Source: Micromonospora inyonensis (GTDB taxonomy: Bacteria; Actinomycetota; Actinomycetes; Mycobacteriales; Micromonosporaceae). From it: a stretch of DNA of 64,000 nucleotides. The DNA lies in NCBI RefSeq assembly GCF_900091415.1, contig NZ_FMHU01000002.1:1364001-1428000 (forward strand), written 5' to 3'. A program made the position numbers and the translations under genes. Under the pieces are notes generated by a model, which was not told the origin of the DNA, did no database searches, and worked only from the letters and a program-made list of their open reading frames with translations. Of this stretch, positions 18,932-27,947 are shown piece by piece (the first letter of the stretch is position 1; each line of letters opens with the position of its first letter).

Positions 18932-19696
18932 GTGAGCGGCTCGTGGCAGTTCATCGGTCTGGCGGCGGGCGGCTTGCTGGCGGGCGCGGTGAACGCCGTG
19001 GCCGGCGGCGGGTCGATGATCTCCTTCCCCGCCCTGCTGGCAATGGGGGTCGCACCCGTCACCGCGAACGTCACCAGCGCGGTGGCGGCGGTGCCCGGGT
19101 ATCTCGGTGGCTCGATCGGGTACGCGGCGGAGCTGACCGGCCAGGGGCGACGGATCGTACGACTCGGTTTGGTGAGCGTGGTCGGCGCGGCTGGCGGGGC
19201 GCTGACCCTGCTGGTGGTCAGCGCCGACGTCTTCCGGGCCGTGGTACCTGGGCTGGTGCTCGCCTCCGCCGTGATGCTGGCCGTGCAGCCTCGCGTCCTC
19301 TCCTGGGTGGCGCGGCGTGGTGGCGGTGGATCGCACCGGCCCGCCCTGCTGTCATCTCAGCTCGCCGTGGCGTTCTACGGCGGGTTCTTCGCCGCCGGTC
19401 TGGGCATCGTGATGTTGGCTACCCTCGGGATGTTCCTCAATGATTCGACGCAGCGGCTCAATGCGCTCAAGGGCGTCCTGTCGCTGGTCGTCGGTTCGGT
19501 CTCTGCAATTGCCTTCGTGTCTCTCACCTCCGTGGCCTGGGGTCCGGCGGTGCTGCTGGCTGCGACGGGACTGGTCGGCGGTCGGCTCGGTGTGCTGGCC
19601 GCCCGACGTATCCCGCCGGCCGCGCTCCGCTGGACGGTCGCCGTGTGGGGTGGGGGCGTCGCCATCGCTCTGGAGGTTAGCCGGCATGTTTCCTGA
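18932..19696 (+). CDS. TauE/SafE-family membrane permease
   Basis: 254 residues from GTG 18932 (GTG 18869 in frame is an alternative). Seven to eight hydrophobic helices are present with the family signature GLLAGAVNAVAGGGSMISFPALLA at the start and GFFAAGLGIVMLATLGMF repeated at mid-length. These proteins export or import small organic anions and sulfur compounds. As first gene of the operon, with its end overlapping the next start by 11 bases, it probably moves the substrate or an acidic product of this pathway. Confidence 0.87.
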   Translation: MSGSWQFIGLAAGGLLAGAVNAVAGGGSMISFPALLAMGVAPVTANVTSAVAAVPGYLGGSIGYAAELTGQGRRIVRLGLVSVVGAAGGALTLLVVSADVFRAVVPGLVLASAVMLAVQPRVLSWVARRGGGGSHRPALLSSQLAVAFYGGFFAAGLGIVMLATLGMFLNDSTQRLNALKGVLSLVVGSVSAIAFVSLTSVAWGPAVLLAATGLVGGRLGVLAARRIPPAALRWTVAVWGGGVAIALEVSRHVS

Positions 19697-21038
19697 CGCC
19701 GATCTGCCCGCACGACAGGACTTGGTCCTGACCGGTGTCACCGCGGTGACGATGGACCCCCGGTTGGGAGAGCTGGAGGACGCCACCGTGACGGTGGAGT
19801 CCGGCGTGATCACCGCCGTGTCGACCGAACCGCCTGCGGGGTCCGCGGGGCCGGGCACCAGGGTGCTCGACGGGAGAGGTCTCATCGTGCTGCCCGGTTT
19901 CGTCGATACCCACTGGCACCTGTGGAACAGCCTGCTCCGCGGTACCGTCGGCGACGCACCAGGTCGCGACTACTTCTCTGTGAAGCGTGGTCTCGGCCCT
20001 CACCACGAACTCGACGACTTCTACTGGGCGGCGCGTTTCGCGCTCGCCGAGGCGGTGACCGCCGGCATCACCACGGTGCACAACTGGGATCACAACGTCC
20101 GGTCCGCCGATGACGCTGATGTGAACGTCCGGGCGCAACTCGATGCCGGCGTCCGTGGCAGGTTCTCCTACGGTCCGCGGGACTCCACGCCCGCGGACGA
20201 GCCGATGGACCTCGACGACGTCCGCCGGTTCGCCGGCCGTTGGCCGGCGGAGCGGCTGGACGGCCTGCTGGATGTCGGGGTGGCGCTACGCGGGCCGTAC
20301 CGGACGCCTGCGGAGGTCTACCGGCGCGAGTGGGCGACCGCGCGCGAGCTGGGCCTGCCGATCACGATGCACTGCGACCGCTGCCTGCGGGAGGAGGGAT
20401 GCCGTTCGTGCGGTCTCACCCGGCTCGCCGACGAGGGGCTGCTGGGGCCGGACATGCAGATCGTGCATGCCGTGCATGCCTCGGCGGCGGACATCGCAGC
20501 CTTGGCGGCCACCGGGACCAGTGTGTCCCTCAGCCCGATCACTGAGCTGCGCACGATGGGTTTCCCACTGGTCAGCGAGATGATCGAGGCAGGGGTGCCG
20601 GTCTCGTTGTCGACGGACACCCTGGCGATGCCGACCGCACCTGACGTTTTCACCACGCTCCGCGCTGTGGAGGCCGTCGAGACCGCCCGGTGCGGACCGG
20701 CGGCCGTCACCCCACGCCGGCTCCTACAGATGGCGACCATCGACGGCGCCAAGGATCTCGGGCTCGGCGACGTGACGGGATCCATCACCGAGGGGAAGCG
20801 AGCCGACCTGCTGCTGCTCGACGCGGCCGCTTCCAACCTGCTTCCCACGGGCGACGTCATCGAGGCGCTCGTCCGCCAGGGCCGCGCCACCGACATCGTC
20901 GCTGTCGTGGTCGACGGTCGGGTCCTCTTTGAGAACGGCCGGCTCACCCAGCCGTCGGCTCGCGCCGCGGTCGCCGGCGCCGACGCCCGCCGAAACGCTC
21001 TGGTCGAGCGTGCGCGCGTGGCCGGCGACTGGGACTGA
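19686..21038 (+). CDS. Amidohydrolase (cytosine deaminase / chlorohydrolase-like, TrzA-AtzA group)
   Basis: 450 residues. A metal-binding beta/alpha barrel is shown by THWHLW (HxH), HNWDH, MHCD (metal His on strand 5 with a cysteine-rich insert CLREEGCRSC), HAVHAS and STDT. The C-terminus has the usual GSITEGKRADLLLLD return to the beta sandwich. Enzymes of this group hydrolyse amino or chloro substituents or open N-heterocycles (8-oxoguanine, triazines, cytosine). The CxxxxCxxC insert is unusual and could be a structural feature. Its place beside a ring-cleavage-product hydrolase and PuuE-like protein suggests the first step in breakdown of a nitrogenous ring. Confidence 0.9.
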   Translation: MFPDADLPARQDLVLTGVTAVTMDPRLGELEDATVTVESGVITAVSTEPPAGSAGPGTRVLDGRGLIVLPGFVDTHWHLWNSLLRGTVGDAPGRDYFSVKRGLGPHHELDDFYWAARFALAEAVTAGITTVHNWDHNVRSADDADVNVRAQLDAGVRGRFSYGPRDSTPADEPMDLDDVRRFAGRWPAERLDGLLDVGVALRGPYRTPAEVYRREWATARELGLPITMHCDRCLREEGCRSCGLTRLADEGLLGPDMQIVHAVHASAADIAALAATGTSVSLSPITELRTMGFPLVSEMIEAGVPVSLSTDTLAMPTAPDVFTTLRAVEAVETARCGPAAVTPRRLLQMATIDGAKDLGLGDVTGSITEGKRADLLLLDAAASNLLPTGDVIEALVRQGRATDIVAVVVDGRVLFENGRLTQPSARAAVAGADARRNALVERARVAGDWD

Positions 21039-21096
21039 CTCGTCCCCCTACCCACCTTCCCCCTTTCAGTTCAACGACGACTTGGGTGGTGACCAG

Positions 21097-22350
21097 ATGA
21101 CTACCAACGTTGTACCGACCGACACCACACCGGGGCGAGGCGCGACCAGGCCAGCCATCGCGATGTTCGCGTTGCTCCTCCTGGCCTACTCGGTCAACGC
21201 GATGGACCGCATGGTCTTCCCGATGCTGCTCCCCGAGGTCAGATCCGAGTATGGGTTCAGCCTGGACCAGTCCGGTCTTCAGGCCACGGTGTTCGCGCTC
21301 GGCATGGGGATCACAGGCATCCCCGCCGGGATCGCGCTCGCGAGATTCGGTCGCAAGCCCCTGATCGTCGTCGGCACCGTGGCCTTCTCGGTGGCGACGA
21401 TCATGACGATCGCCAGCGCCGGCTTCGCCGACATGCTGGTCTGGCGGGTGCTCTCCGGCGTCGGGGAGGCGCTTCAGTTGGCCGCGATCATCACCGTGGC
21501 GGCCGGAGCGTTCCCGCGGCACCGCGGGCTGGCGATCGGCGCGGTGAACATGGCGTTCGCTACCGGCTCGGTCGTGGGCCCAACCGCGGCGGCCGCCCTG
21601 CTGGTGGAGCACGGCACCTGGCGTTCGCCGATGATCGTCTTCGGGGCGCTCGGCCTGGTCCTGGCCGTCGCCGTCATGATCTTCGTGCCGCGCCGGTTCA
21701 CCGAGGCGGCCGGCGGTGCACCCACCCAGTCCCGGTACGTCGGTGGTGTGCGATCGCTGGTGAGCTGGAACCCGTTGCTTCTGGCCGTCATCACCGTGCT
21801 GTTCGGGCTGGCTGACTTCGCCTACATCGGCCTGTACCCGACCTACCTGCGCGAGAATCTCGGCTTCACCCCCGGTCAGGCAGGGCTCGCGGTGGGTCTG
21901 GCGGGTCTGGCCGCGTTCGCGTCGCCGCTGGGGGGCCTTCTCACCGACCGGCTCGATCCCCGCGCCTGCCTGGGTCTGGTGAGCCTGCTGACGGCCGCGG
22001 CCGCCTCCGCCCTGTTCCTCGGTCCCCCGACGCCGGGGTGGCACGCGGCGTTCTCCTTCCTGTTCGGCCTCTTCGCCAGCAGCGGTGTGTATGTCGTTCT
22101 CGCCAGTCTGCTGGTGAAGTCGGTGCATCCCGACATCGTGGGGCACGCCTCGGGGCTCTTTATCACCTGCATCTATGTCGCAGCGGGCATCGCGGGCTAC
22201 GTGTTCAGCCGCATCGTGGGCGCCGTCGACTGGGTCGGCGCTGGGCTCGTGCAGATCGCCGGCTTCTCCCTGGCCGGGGCGCTGCTGGCCCTGTTGCTGC
22301 GTCCGTCCCTGTTCAGCACCGCCGTACCCACCGAATCGGAGATCCGATGA
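21097..22350 (+). CDS. MFS transporter
   Basis: 417 residues with about twelve transmembrane segments. The loop 2-3 signature is present as GIALARFGRKPLIVVG, and LLTDRLDPRACLG is its repeat between helices 8 and 9. The start is ATG 21097 after a weak GGTGGTGA. It lies between the amidohydrolase and the FAH-family hydrolase and overlaps the latter by ATGA, so it most likely takes up the substrate of the pathway. The substrate cannot be assigned. Confidence 0.9.
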   Translation: MTTNVVPTDTTPGRGATRPAIAMFALLLLAYSVNAMDRMVFPMLLPEVRSEYGFSLDQSGLQATVFALGMGITGIPAGIALARFGRKPLIVVGTVAFSVATIMTIASAGFADMLVWRVLSGVGEALQLAAIITVAAGAFPRHRGLAIGAVNMAFATGSVVGPTAAAALLVEHGTWRSPMIVFGALGLVLAVAVMIFVPRRFTEAAGGAPTQSRYVGGVRSLVSWNPLLLAVITVLFGLADFAYIGLYPTYLRENLGFTPGQAGLAVGLAGLAAFASPLGGLLTDRLDPRACLGLVSLLTAAAASALFLGPPTPGWHAAFSFLFGLFASSGVYVVLASLLVKSVHPDIVGHASGLFITCIYVAAGIAGYVFSRIVGAVDWVGAGLVQIAGFSLAGALLALLLRPSLFSTAVPTESEIR

Positions 22351-23051
22351 CGCTGCTGTTCACCCAACCGACCGTGTCTGTGCCGATCGTCGGCTCTGCC
22401 GAGCGATTCCCGGTGCGACGTATCTACTGCGTGGGTCGCAACTACGTCGCCCACGTCCAGGAGATGCAGGAGGGCGACGAGCGCGATGACCCGTTCTTCT
22501 TCCAGAAGCCAACGGACGCGGTCGTCGCAGAGGGCGCGCGTGTGCCCTATCCACCGCGGACCGCCAGCTTCGAATTCGAGGGAGAACTCGTCGTCGCGGT
22601 CGGCGCGGAGGGGGTGGACGTCCCCGCCGAGCGCGCGCTCGACCTGGTCTTCGGATACGCCGCCGGGATCGACCTGACTCGGCGCGACAGACAGCGCGAC
22701 TGCCGCGAGCGGCAGATCTCCTGGGAGGCGGGAAAGGCCTTCGACGCTTCCGCGCCGTGCGGATCGATCACCCCCCGCGAGCGCGCCGGTGACATGGCCG
22801 AGGCGACGCTGCAGCTGACGGTCAACCACCAGGTCCGTCAACGCACCCGGATTGCGCTGATGATCTGGGATGTCGCGGAGATCATTTCCCACCTGTCTGC
22901 CGATTACCGGCTCATGCCCGGAGACCTGATCTACACCGGGACGCCGGCAGGGGTGGGCGCGGTCGTGCCCGGAGACGAGATCCGGGTCGACATCGACGGT
23001 CTGGAGCCCCTGTCCGTCACCATCGTCAACCATGGAGAGGCGGAGCTGTGA
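22347..23051 (+). CDS. Fumarylacetoacetate-hydrolase-family protein (fumarylpyruvate-hydrolase-like)
   Basis: 234 residues. Conserved family blocks are in order: YCVGRNYVAHVQEM, PFFFQKPTDAV, FEFEGELVVAVG (metal Glu), GYAAGIDLTRRDRQ, WEAGKAFDASAP (catalytic Lys) and GDLIYTGTPAGVG. These enzymes cleave C-C bonds of acylpyruvates or isomerise dienoic acids, steps after ring opening in catabolism of aromatic or heterocyclic acids. Start and stop both overlap neighbours by four bases. Confidence 0.92.
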   Translation: MTLLFTQPTVSVPIVGSAERFPVRRIYCVGRNYVAHVQEMQEGDERDDPFFFQKPTDAVVAEGARVPYPPRTASFEFEGELVVAVGAEGVDVPAERALDLVFGYAAGIDLTRRDRQRDCRERQISWEAGKAFDASAPCGSITPRERAGDMAEATLQLTVNHQVRQRTRIALMIWDVAEIISHLSADYRLMPGDLIYTGTPAGVGAVVPGDEIRVDIDGLEPLSVTIVNHGEAEL

Positions 23052-23941
23052 AACCCACGGAGCGCATCGACTACGACCCCATCGAGGGCCGCCCGGCGCT
23101 GCACCTCGCAGCGGGAGCGCGCGTCGCCGTCTGGTTGATCGTCAACGTCGAGGAGTGGTCGCCGACCGAACCGATGCCGCGGACGGTTCTCACTCCGCCG
23201 GCGGGCGGCGTGCCGTCCCCGGACGTCCCGAACTGGGCCTGGCACGAGTACGGCAATCGCGTCGGGTTCTGGCGCGTGCTCCGCATCATCGACCGGCACG
23301 CGATACCCGCTGCGCTCGCCATCAACGGGTCGGCGATCGGCGCCTACCCGCAGATCACTGAGGCGGCGATCAAACGGCAATGGGAGTTCATCGGACACGG
23401 CTACACCCAGAAGAACATGCAGAAGGTGCCCGACGAACGGCTTGACATCCAGCGGACCCGCGACGCGATCACGGCGGCGACCGGACGCAGGCCGCGCGGA
23501 TGGCTCGGCCCCGGCCTCACCGAGACCTGGGAGACCCCGGACCTGCTGGTCGAGGAGGGGTTCGAGTACGTGTGCGACTGGGTGCTGGACGACCAGCCGA
23601 CCCAACTCAGCACCCGCGGGGACCGGATCGTCAGCGTGCCGTACACCCAGGAGTGCAACGACGTGGCGATGATGCTCATCCAGCACCACACCGCTGACGA
23701 GTACCGCCGCCGGGCCGTCGACCAGTTCGACCAGATCCTCGCCGATGCACGGGCGGACGACTCGGCGCGCGTCATGGCGCTGGTCGTGCACCCGTACATC
23801 ATGGGAGCACCTCATCGCACGAAATACCTCGACCTTGCGCTTGACCACATCCGAGGTCACGAGGAGGCGGTGTTCTGCACAGGGGAGCAGATCCTGGATT
23901 GGTACACCGCTGACCGGTCGGCCGCGGGAGTGCCAAGGTAG
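23048..23941 (+). CDS. Polysaccharide-deacetylase-fold hydrolase (PuuE-like)
   Basis: 297 residues with start GTG 23048 overlapping the FAH stop. The NodB-type fold is indicated by [10 protein letters not shown] near the start, GHGYTQKNM at mid-length (metal His), [14 protein letters not shown] and [11 protein letters not shown]. There is no signal peptide, so it is cytosolic, as for the PuuE allantoinase-like subgroup. That subgroup opens amide or ureide rings, which agrees with the amidohydrolase and FAH genes upstream. It is the last gene of the operon. Confidence 0.88.
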   Translation: MKPTERIDYDPIEGRPALHLAAGARVAVWLIVNVEEWSPTEPMPRTVLTPPAGGVPSPDVPNWAWHEYGNRVGFWRVLRIIDRHAIPAALAINGSAIGAYPQITEAAIKRQWEFIGHGYTQKNMQKVPDERLDIQRTRDAITAATGRRPRGWLGPGLTETWETPDLLVEEGFEYVCDWVLDDQPTQLSTRGDRIVSVPYTQECNDVAMMLIQHHTADEYRRRAVDQFDQILADARADDSARVMALVVHPYIMGAPHRTKYLDLALDHIRGHEEAVFCTGEQILDWYTADRSAAGVPR

Positions 23942-24029
23942 CGCTGATCGGCCGGGGTGGGCCGGCCTTCGCATGGTCCGCCGCCGCCGGTCGCCGGCCG
24001 GCGGCGGCCGGCGGGGCCCAGGCTCAACA

Positions 24030-24435
24030 AGGCCAACTACACGCAGGTGCCGGGCCAGCATGCCGATCGGGAACTTCCCGGGCAACTTCGGCTCGTCGTC
24101 GACGGTGATCCTGAGCGACATGACGAACAACCTGTTCGAAGCGGTTCAGGTCTACAAGCTCCAGGGCCAGAACCGGTACCTCATGCTCGTCGAGGCGATC
24201 GGCGCGCAGGGTCGCTACTTCCGGTCGTTCACGGCCACCAACCTGAACGGTTCGTGGACGCCGCAGGCCGCGACCGAGAGCAGTCCCTTCGCCGGCAAGG
24301 CCAACAGTGGCGCCACCTGGACCAACGACATCAGCCACGGCGAGCTGATTCGCAGTAACGCCGACCAGACCATGACCGTCGATCCCTGCCACCTGCAGTT
24401 GCTCTACCAGGGGCGTTCCCCCAACTCCGGTGGTG
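24030..24435 (+). pseudogene. Remnant of a GH62 alpha-L-arabinofuranosidase
   Basis: The frame reads [72 protein letters not shown] and [17 protein letters not shown], the central and C-terminal barrel of GH62 enzymes. The N-terminal half is missing and the frame is scrambled before 24057. The normal PYRPG end after DYGLL is replaced by unrelated sequence. No start codon or signal peptide is attached, so it is not expressed as an enzyme. The remaining bases of 23942-24741 hold nothing else I recognise. Confidence 0.85.
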
Positions 24436-24717
24436 ACTACGGCCTCCTGGTGTCTTGCGAAACTGCGGGAGCTGGTGTCGGTCGTGTCTGCTATTCGCTC
24501 GCCGTTCGTGCTCCGGCTCGTATTCACCGCCGGCGTGACTGGCTGGCAATGTACATCAATGGGATTCCCAAAGCTGCTGGGTATTGAGTCGTGGGATTGC
24601 GGCGCGGTGGTATCTCATCAGGAGTGGCGAGACACGCGCTGGGGTGTCGGTGATCGGGGCGCTGCTCTTCGGTTGTCCACCGGGTGCTCGCCATGTGTTG
24701 TCGGTGGCCGATGACGT

Positions 24718-24733
24718 CACCTCCCGGGAGGTG
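24718..24733. terminator. Palindrome beyond the caspase-like gene
   Basis: CACCTCCCGGGAGGTG is a perfect 16-bp palindrome eight bases past the end of the leftward gene. It can fold as a 6-bp stem with CCGG loop; a T tract is absent. Confidence 0.45.
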
Positions 24734-24741
24734 TCACCGGG

Positions 24742-25599
24742 TCAGTAGCCTTCAACTTCCCGCACGGCGTCGGGGTGGGCGAAGAAGGCGCCACGATAGC
24801 GCGGTGGGTACGCCGGGTCGGGTGGATAGGCGCGGTTGATGCCGAGTGCCACCTCGTGGCCGCCGTGGAGGAGCAGCTGCTTCGCTCCCGGAACGTACTC
24901 GTTCTCGACCCGGTACCGCAGTTCGGTGAACTCGGCCTCCACCGCGTCGCGGAGCGTCACGAGGTCCAGGGTCTCCGGACCGCCGTTGACCCCTGCCTGT
25001 AGCGCTCTGGTCAGCGTGCTCGTGAACGGGTCGATCTCGCTGCCGAACAGCAGCCCCCTGCTGGCGCCCAGCAGGGACAGGGGCGCGCGGTGCCGGGGAC
25101 GGGCCGGTGGGGGCGGCTGGATGAAGTGCGGTGCGGCGGTTACCGCATCACCGCAGTCCAGCAGGACGACGAGGCGCGTGGCCCCACTGTCCCGCATGAC
25201 GTCGGCGACCCTCGCCAACACCGACCGCCGGCCGCCCGGATACCCGGCCCACTGCTCCCCGCCATCCGGGGCCTCCCCGTGTTCCTGGCCGGTCGCGGCG
25301 TAGGAGAACAACAGGACGTCCGTCGCCGCCGCAGCGGCCCGCCGCACGGCGTCGATCACCGCGTCGGGGGACTCCCCGCGCACGAGCTGTTCGATGTGCG
25401 TCCCGAGGAACGGCGTGCCGGTGTCCCGGGAGGCGAGGGTGCGCGCCAACGCCCCAATCGCCGCCACCGCCGACTCGTAGCCGTCGCCGAAGCCGCGGTC
25501 GGCGTCGGGCTCCGGGATGTCCCGGCCGACGAGCACGGCTCGGGACCCGGCCAGGGCGGGCAGGAGCGGAGATCGTCGCGGGTCGGAGTCGGCTGTCAC
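24742..25599 (-). CDS. Degenerate caspase-like protein (EACC1-associated-like)
   Basis: 285 residues. The order SRAVLVGR, then IDAVRRAAAAATDVLLFSYAATG, then RLVVLLDCGDA matches the p20 fold of bacterial caspase-like proteins such as those linked to EACC1 effector systems. In that alignment the catalytic histidine of YAGHG is replaced (YAATG), while the cysteine of the DC motif is retained. It is cytosolic with no membrane segment. It has no visible effector-domain partner gene beside it and may be a non-catalytic or decayed member. The assignment rests on pattern resemblance. Confidence 0.6.
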   Translation of the reverse strand: MTADSDPRRSPLLPALAGSRAVLVGRDIPEPDADRGFGDGYESAVAAIGALARTLASRDTGTPFLGTHIEQLVRGESPDAVIDAVRRAAAAATDVLLFSYAATGQEHGEAPDGGEQWAGYPGGRRSVLARVADVMRDSGATRLVVLLDCGDAVTAAPHFIQPPPPARPRHRAPLSLLGASRGLLFGSEIDPFTSTLTRALQAGVNGGPETLDLVTLRDAVEAEFTELRYRVENEYVPGAKQLLLHGGHEVALGINRAYPPDPAYPPRYRGAFFAHPDAVREVEGY

Positions 25600-25638
25600 C
25601 GCCTCAGTATGAGCACCGATCGGAAGCTGACCGAGCTG

Positions 25639-27096
25639 TCAGGGGGCTGGCAGCGCCACATAGGTGGTCTCCAGGTACTCCTCGATTCCCTCGAAGCCGC
25701 CCTCACGGCCGAATCCCGAGGCCTTCAGCCCACCGAACGGTGCGGCCGGGTTCGAGATCAGTCCGGTGTTGACGCCGACCATGCCGTACTCGAGCAGCTC
25801 CGCCAGCCGCACCGTCCGGGCGAGGTCACGGGTGAAGACATAGGCGGCGAGGCCGTACTCGGTGGTGTTGGCACGGCGGACCGCCTCCTCCTCGGTGGTG
25901 AAGACGCTGACCGGGGCGACGGGGCCGAAGATCTCCTGGCGGTTGATCTCCGACTCCTGCGCAACGTCGAGCAGCACAGTGGGGTGGTAGAAACAGCCCG
26001 GCCCCTCGGGAGCGGAGCCACCGACCACGAGGCGGGCCCCGTCCCGGACGGCGTCGGTGACGAGCCGGTGGACGGCGTCGACGGCGCGCTCGTCGATCAG
26101 CGGGCCGACGTCGACACCCGGGTCCTGACCACGACCGACGACCAGCCGGCCCATCCGGTCGGCCAGCTTCTCGGCGAACTCCCGGGCGACGTCCGTGTGG
26201 ACCAGGAAGCGGTTCGCGGCCGTGCACGCCTCGCCCATGTTGCGCATCTTGGCGAGCATCGCGCCGTCGACGGCGGCGTCGACGTCGGCGTCGGCGAAGA
26301 CGAGGAAGGGAGCGTTGCCGCCGAGCTCCATGCTCAGCCGCTGCAACTGGCCGGCCGACTGGCGGACGAGCTGCCGTCCCACCGGGGTCGATCCGGTGAA
26401 GGACACCTTGCGCAGTCGTGGGTCCGCCATCAGCGCCTCGCTCATCGCCGCGGCACGAGAGGTCGGCACGACGTTCAGGACGCCCGGTGGCAGCCCGGCC
26501 TCGTCGAAGATGGCCGCCAACGCCAGCATCGTGAGCGGCGTGAGCTCGGCCGGTTTGACCACCATCGTGCAGCCGGCGGCGATCGCCGGACCGATCTTGC
26601 GCGTCCCCATCGCCATCGGAAAGTTCCACGGCGTGATGAGGAGACACGGGCCGACCGGTTTGCGGACGGTGAGCAGGCGGCTGGCGCCATCGGGGGCGTG
26701 CATCCACCGGCCGTGGATGCGCACCGCCTCTTCGGAGAACCACCGGAGGAACTCGTTGCCGTAGGCGACCTCGCCTCTGGCCTCGGTGACCGTCTTGCCC
26801 ATCTCCAGGCTCATCAGCTCGGCCAGCTCGTCCGTCCTGGCCCGGATCAGCTCGAACGCCCTGCGCAGGATCTCCCCACGGTCACGTGGGGCACTGGCCG
26901 CCCAGCCCGCCTGGGCGGCGACAGCGGCGTCGAGGGCGTCGACCGCGTCCCGGACCGAGCCGTCCGCGACCGAGGCGAGGACGGACCCGTCGGCCGGGTC
27001 GCGCACGGGGAAGGTGGCTCCCCCCTCCGCCTCGCGCCAACCACCGTCGATGAAGAGGCCACGCTGGTCGGGGCCGGGCAGAGCGCGTCCGGGCAT
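25639..27096 (-). CDS. Aldehyde dehydrogenase (succinate-semialdehyde-dehydrogenase-like)
   Basis: 485 residues. It has PWNFPMAMGTRKIGPAIAAG, KPAELTPLT, the cofactor loop FTGSTPVGR, catalytic Glu in LELGGNAP-type context (SMELGGNAPF) and catalytic Cys in MGEACTAANRF. The C-terminus ends EGIEEYLETTYVAL, as in GabD-type enzymes. It oxidises a semialdehyde with NAD(P)+. It follows the IclR gene by 75 bases on the same strand and is probably the last gene of the ABC-transporter operon. A second paralogue lies at 35.7 kb in the opposing operon. Confidence 0.93.
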   Translation of the reverse strand: MPGRALPGPDQRGLFIDGGWREAEGGATFPVRDPADGSVLASVADGSVRDAVDALDAAVAAQAGWAASAPRDRGEILRRAFELIRARTDELAELMSLEMGKTVTEARGEVAYGNEFLRWFSEEAVRIHGRWMHAPDGASRLLTVRKPVGPCLLITPWNFPMAMGTRKIGPAIAAGCTMVVKPAELTPLTMLALAAIFDEAGLPPGVLNVVPTSRAAAMSEALMADPRLRKVSFTGSTPVGRQLVRQSAGQLQRLSMELGGNAPFLVFADADVDAAVDGAMLAKMRNMGEACTAANRFLVHTDVAREFAEKLADRMGRLVVGRGQDPGVDVGPLIDERAVDAVHRLVTDAVRDGARLVVGGSAPEGPGCFYHPTVLLDVAQESEINRQEIFGPVAPVSVFTTEEEAVRRANTTEYGLAAYVFTRDLARTVRLAELLEYGMVGVNTGLISNPAAPFGGLKASGFGREGGFEGIEEYLETTYVALPAP

Positions 27097-27170
27097 GGGC
27101 GACTGAACTCCTCGGGGTGTGTCGGGCGGGCAGAGTCGCACCGGTTCCGGCGACTCGGTCGGTGGGACCT

Positions 27171-27947
27171 TCAGCGGCTGGCGGCCGTCGCGGCTCGCCG
27201 CAGAGCCACCTGGACCTTCGCGATGTACTGCTCGTCCGACCGGGTCATCGGGACGACCACGGCCAGGACGCCGAGAAGGAGGTCGCCCCGGAAGACCGGG
27301 GCGGCGACCGCCCACGACTCCTCGGTCGACTCGCGACCGCTGTAGCCCATGCCACGTTCTCGGATGGCGGCGCATTCGGCCCGGAGGTCGGCCAGGGTGC
27401 GCACGGCCCCGGACTCGGTCTTGAACTCGTCGGTGCCGGGCGGCAGGCCGAGGTAACCGTGCTCGGCGTTGCTGAAGGCGATGAGGGCCTTGCCGGCGGC
27501 ACCCAGGTAGACCGGCCCGCGCTCACCGGGGTGACAGACCCTCCGCACGAGCCTGGCGGACTCCGCCGACTCGATGCAGACCCGGTCGTTCCCGGCGCGG
27601 ACGAAGAACGCCACGGTCTCGTCGAGCTCGTCGCGGAGGCTCGCGGCGGCCTCTCCGGCGAGCTTGCGGATCCCCGACCACTGGTCGCCGGCGTACAGGA
27701 GCGCGGTCAGTTCGGGCCCGGGAACGAACTGGCCGTCCTCGTCCTGCTGGAGGAAGTCCGCCATCTTCAGGGTCGCCAGGAGCCGCGATGCGGTGCTCAG
27801 GCTGACCCCGGCCTCGCCGGCGAGCTCGGTGAGTGTCCGGCTTCCGCGAGCGGCCGCGGAGAGCAGGTTGAGCGCCCGGATGACCGACCTGACTCCACGT
27901 TGCTCCGTGGGCTCGCATTCCAGCTCGGTCACCGCGTCCTCCTTCAT
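27171..27947 (-). CDS. IclR-family transcriptional regulator
   Basis: 258 residues. The N-terminal winged helix is VRSVIRALNLLSAAA with TLTELAGEAGVSLSTASRLLATL. The C-terminal effector domain includes VYLGAAGKALIAF and RGMGYSGRESTEESWAVAAPVF, the usual ligand pocket. Its start overlaps the ATPase stop by four bases, so it is translated with the transporter. The shared palindromes at 31955 and 33217 have the TGGAA/TTCCA character typical of IclR-family operators, making it the likely controller of both arms of the locus. Confidence 0.92.
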   Translation of the reverse strand: MKEDAVTELECEPTEQRGVRSVIRALNLLSAAARGSRTLTELAGEAGVSLSTASRLLATLKMADFLQQDEDGQFVPGPELTALLYAGDQWSGIRKLAGEAAASLRDELDETVAFFVRAGNDRVCIESAESARLVRRVCHPGERGPVYLGAAGKALIAFSNAEHGYLGLPPGTDEFKTESGAVRTLADLRAECAAIRERGMGYSGRESTEESWAVAAPVFRGDLLLGVLAVVVPMTRSDEQYIAKVQVALRRAATAASR

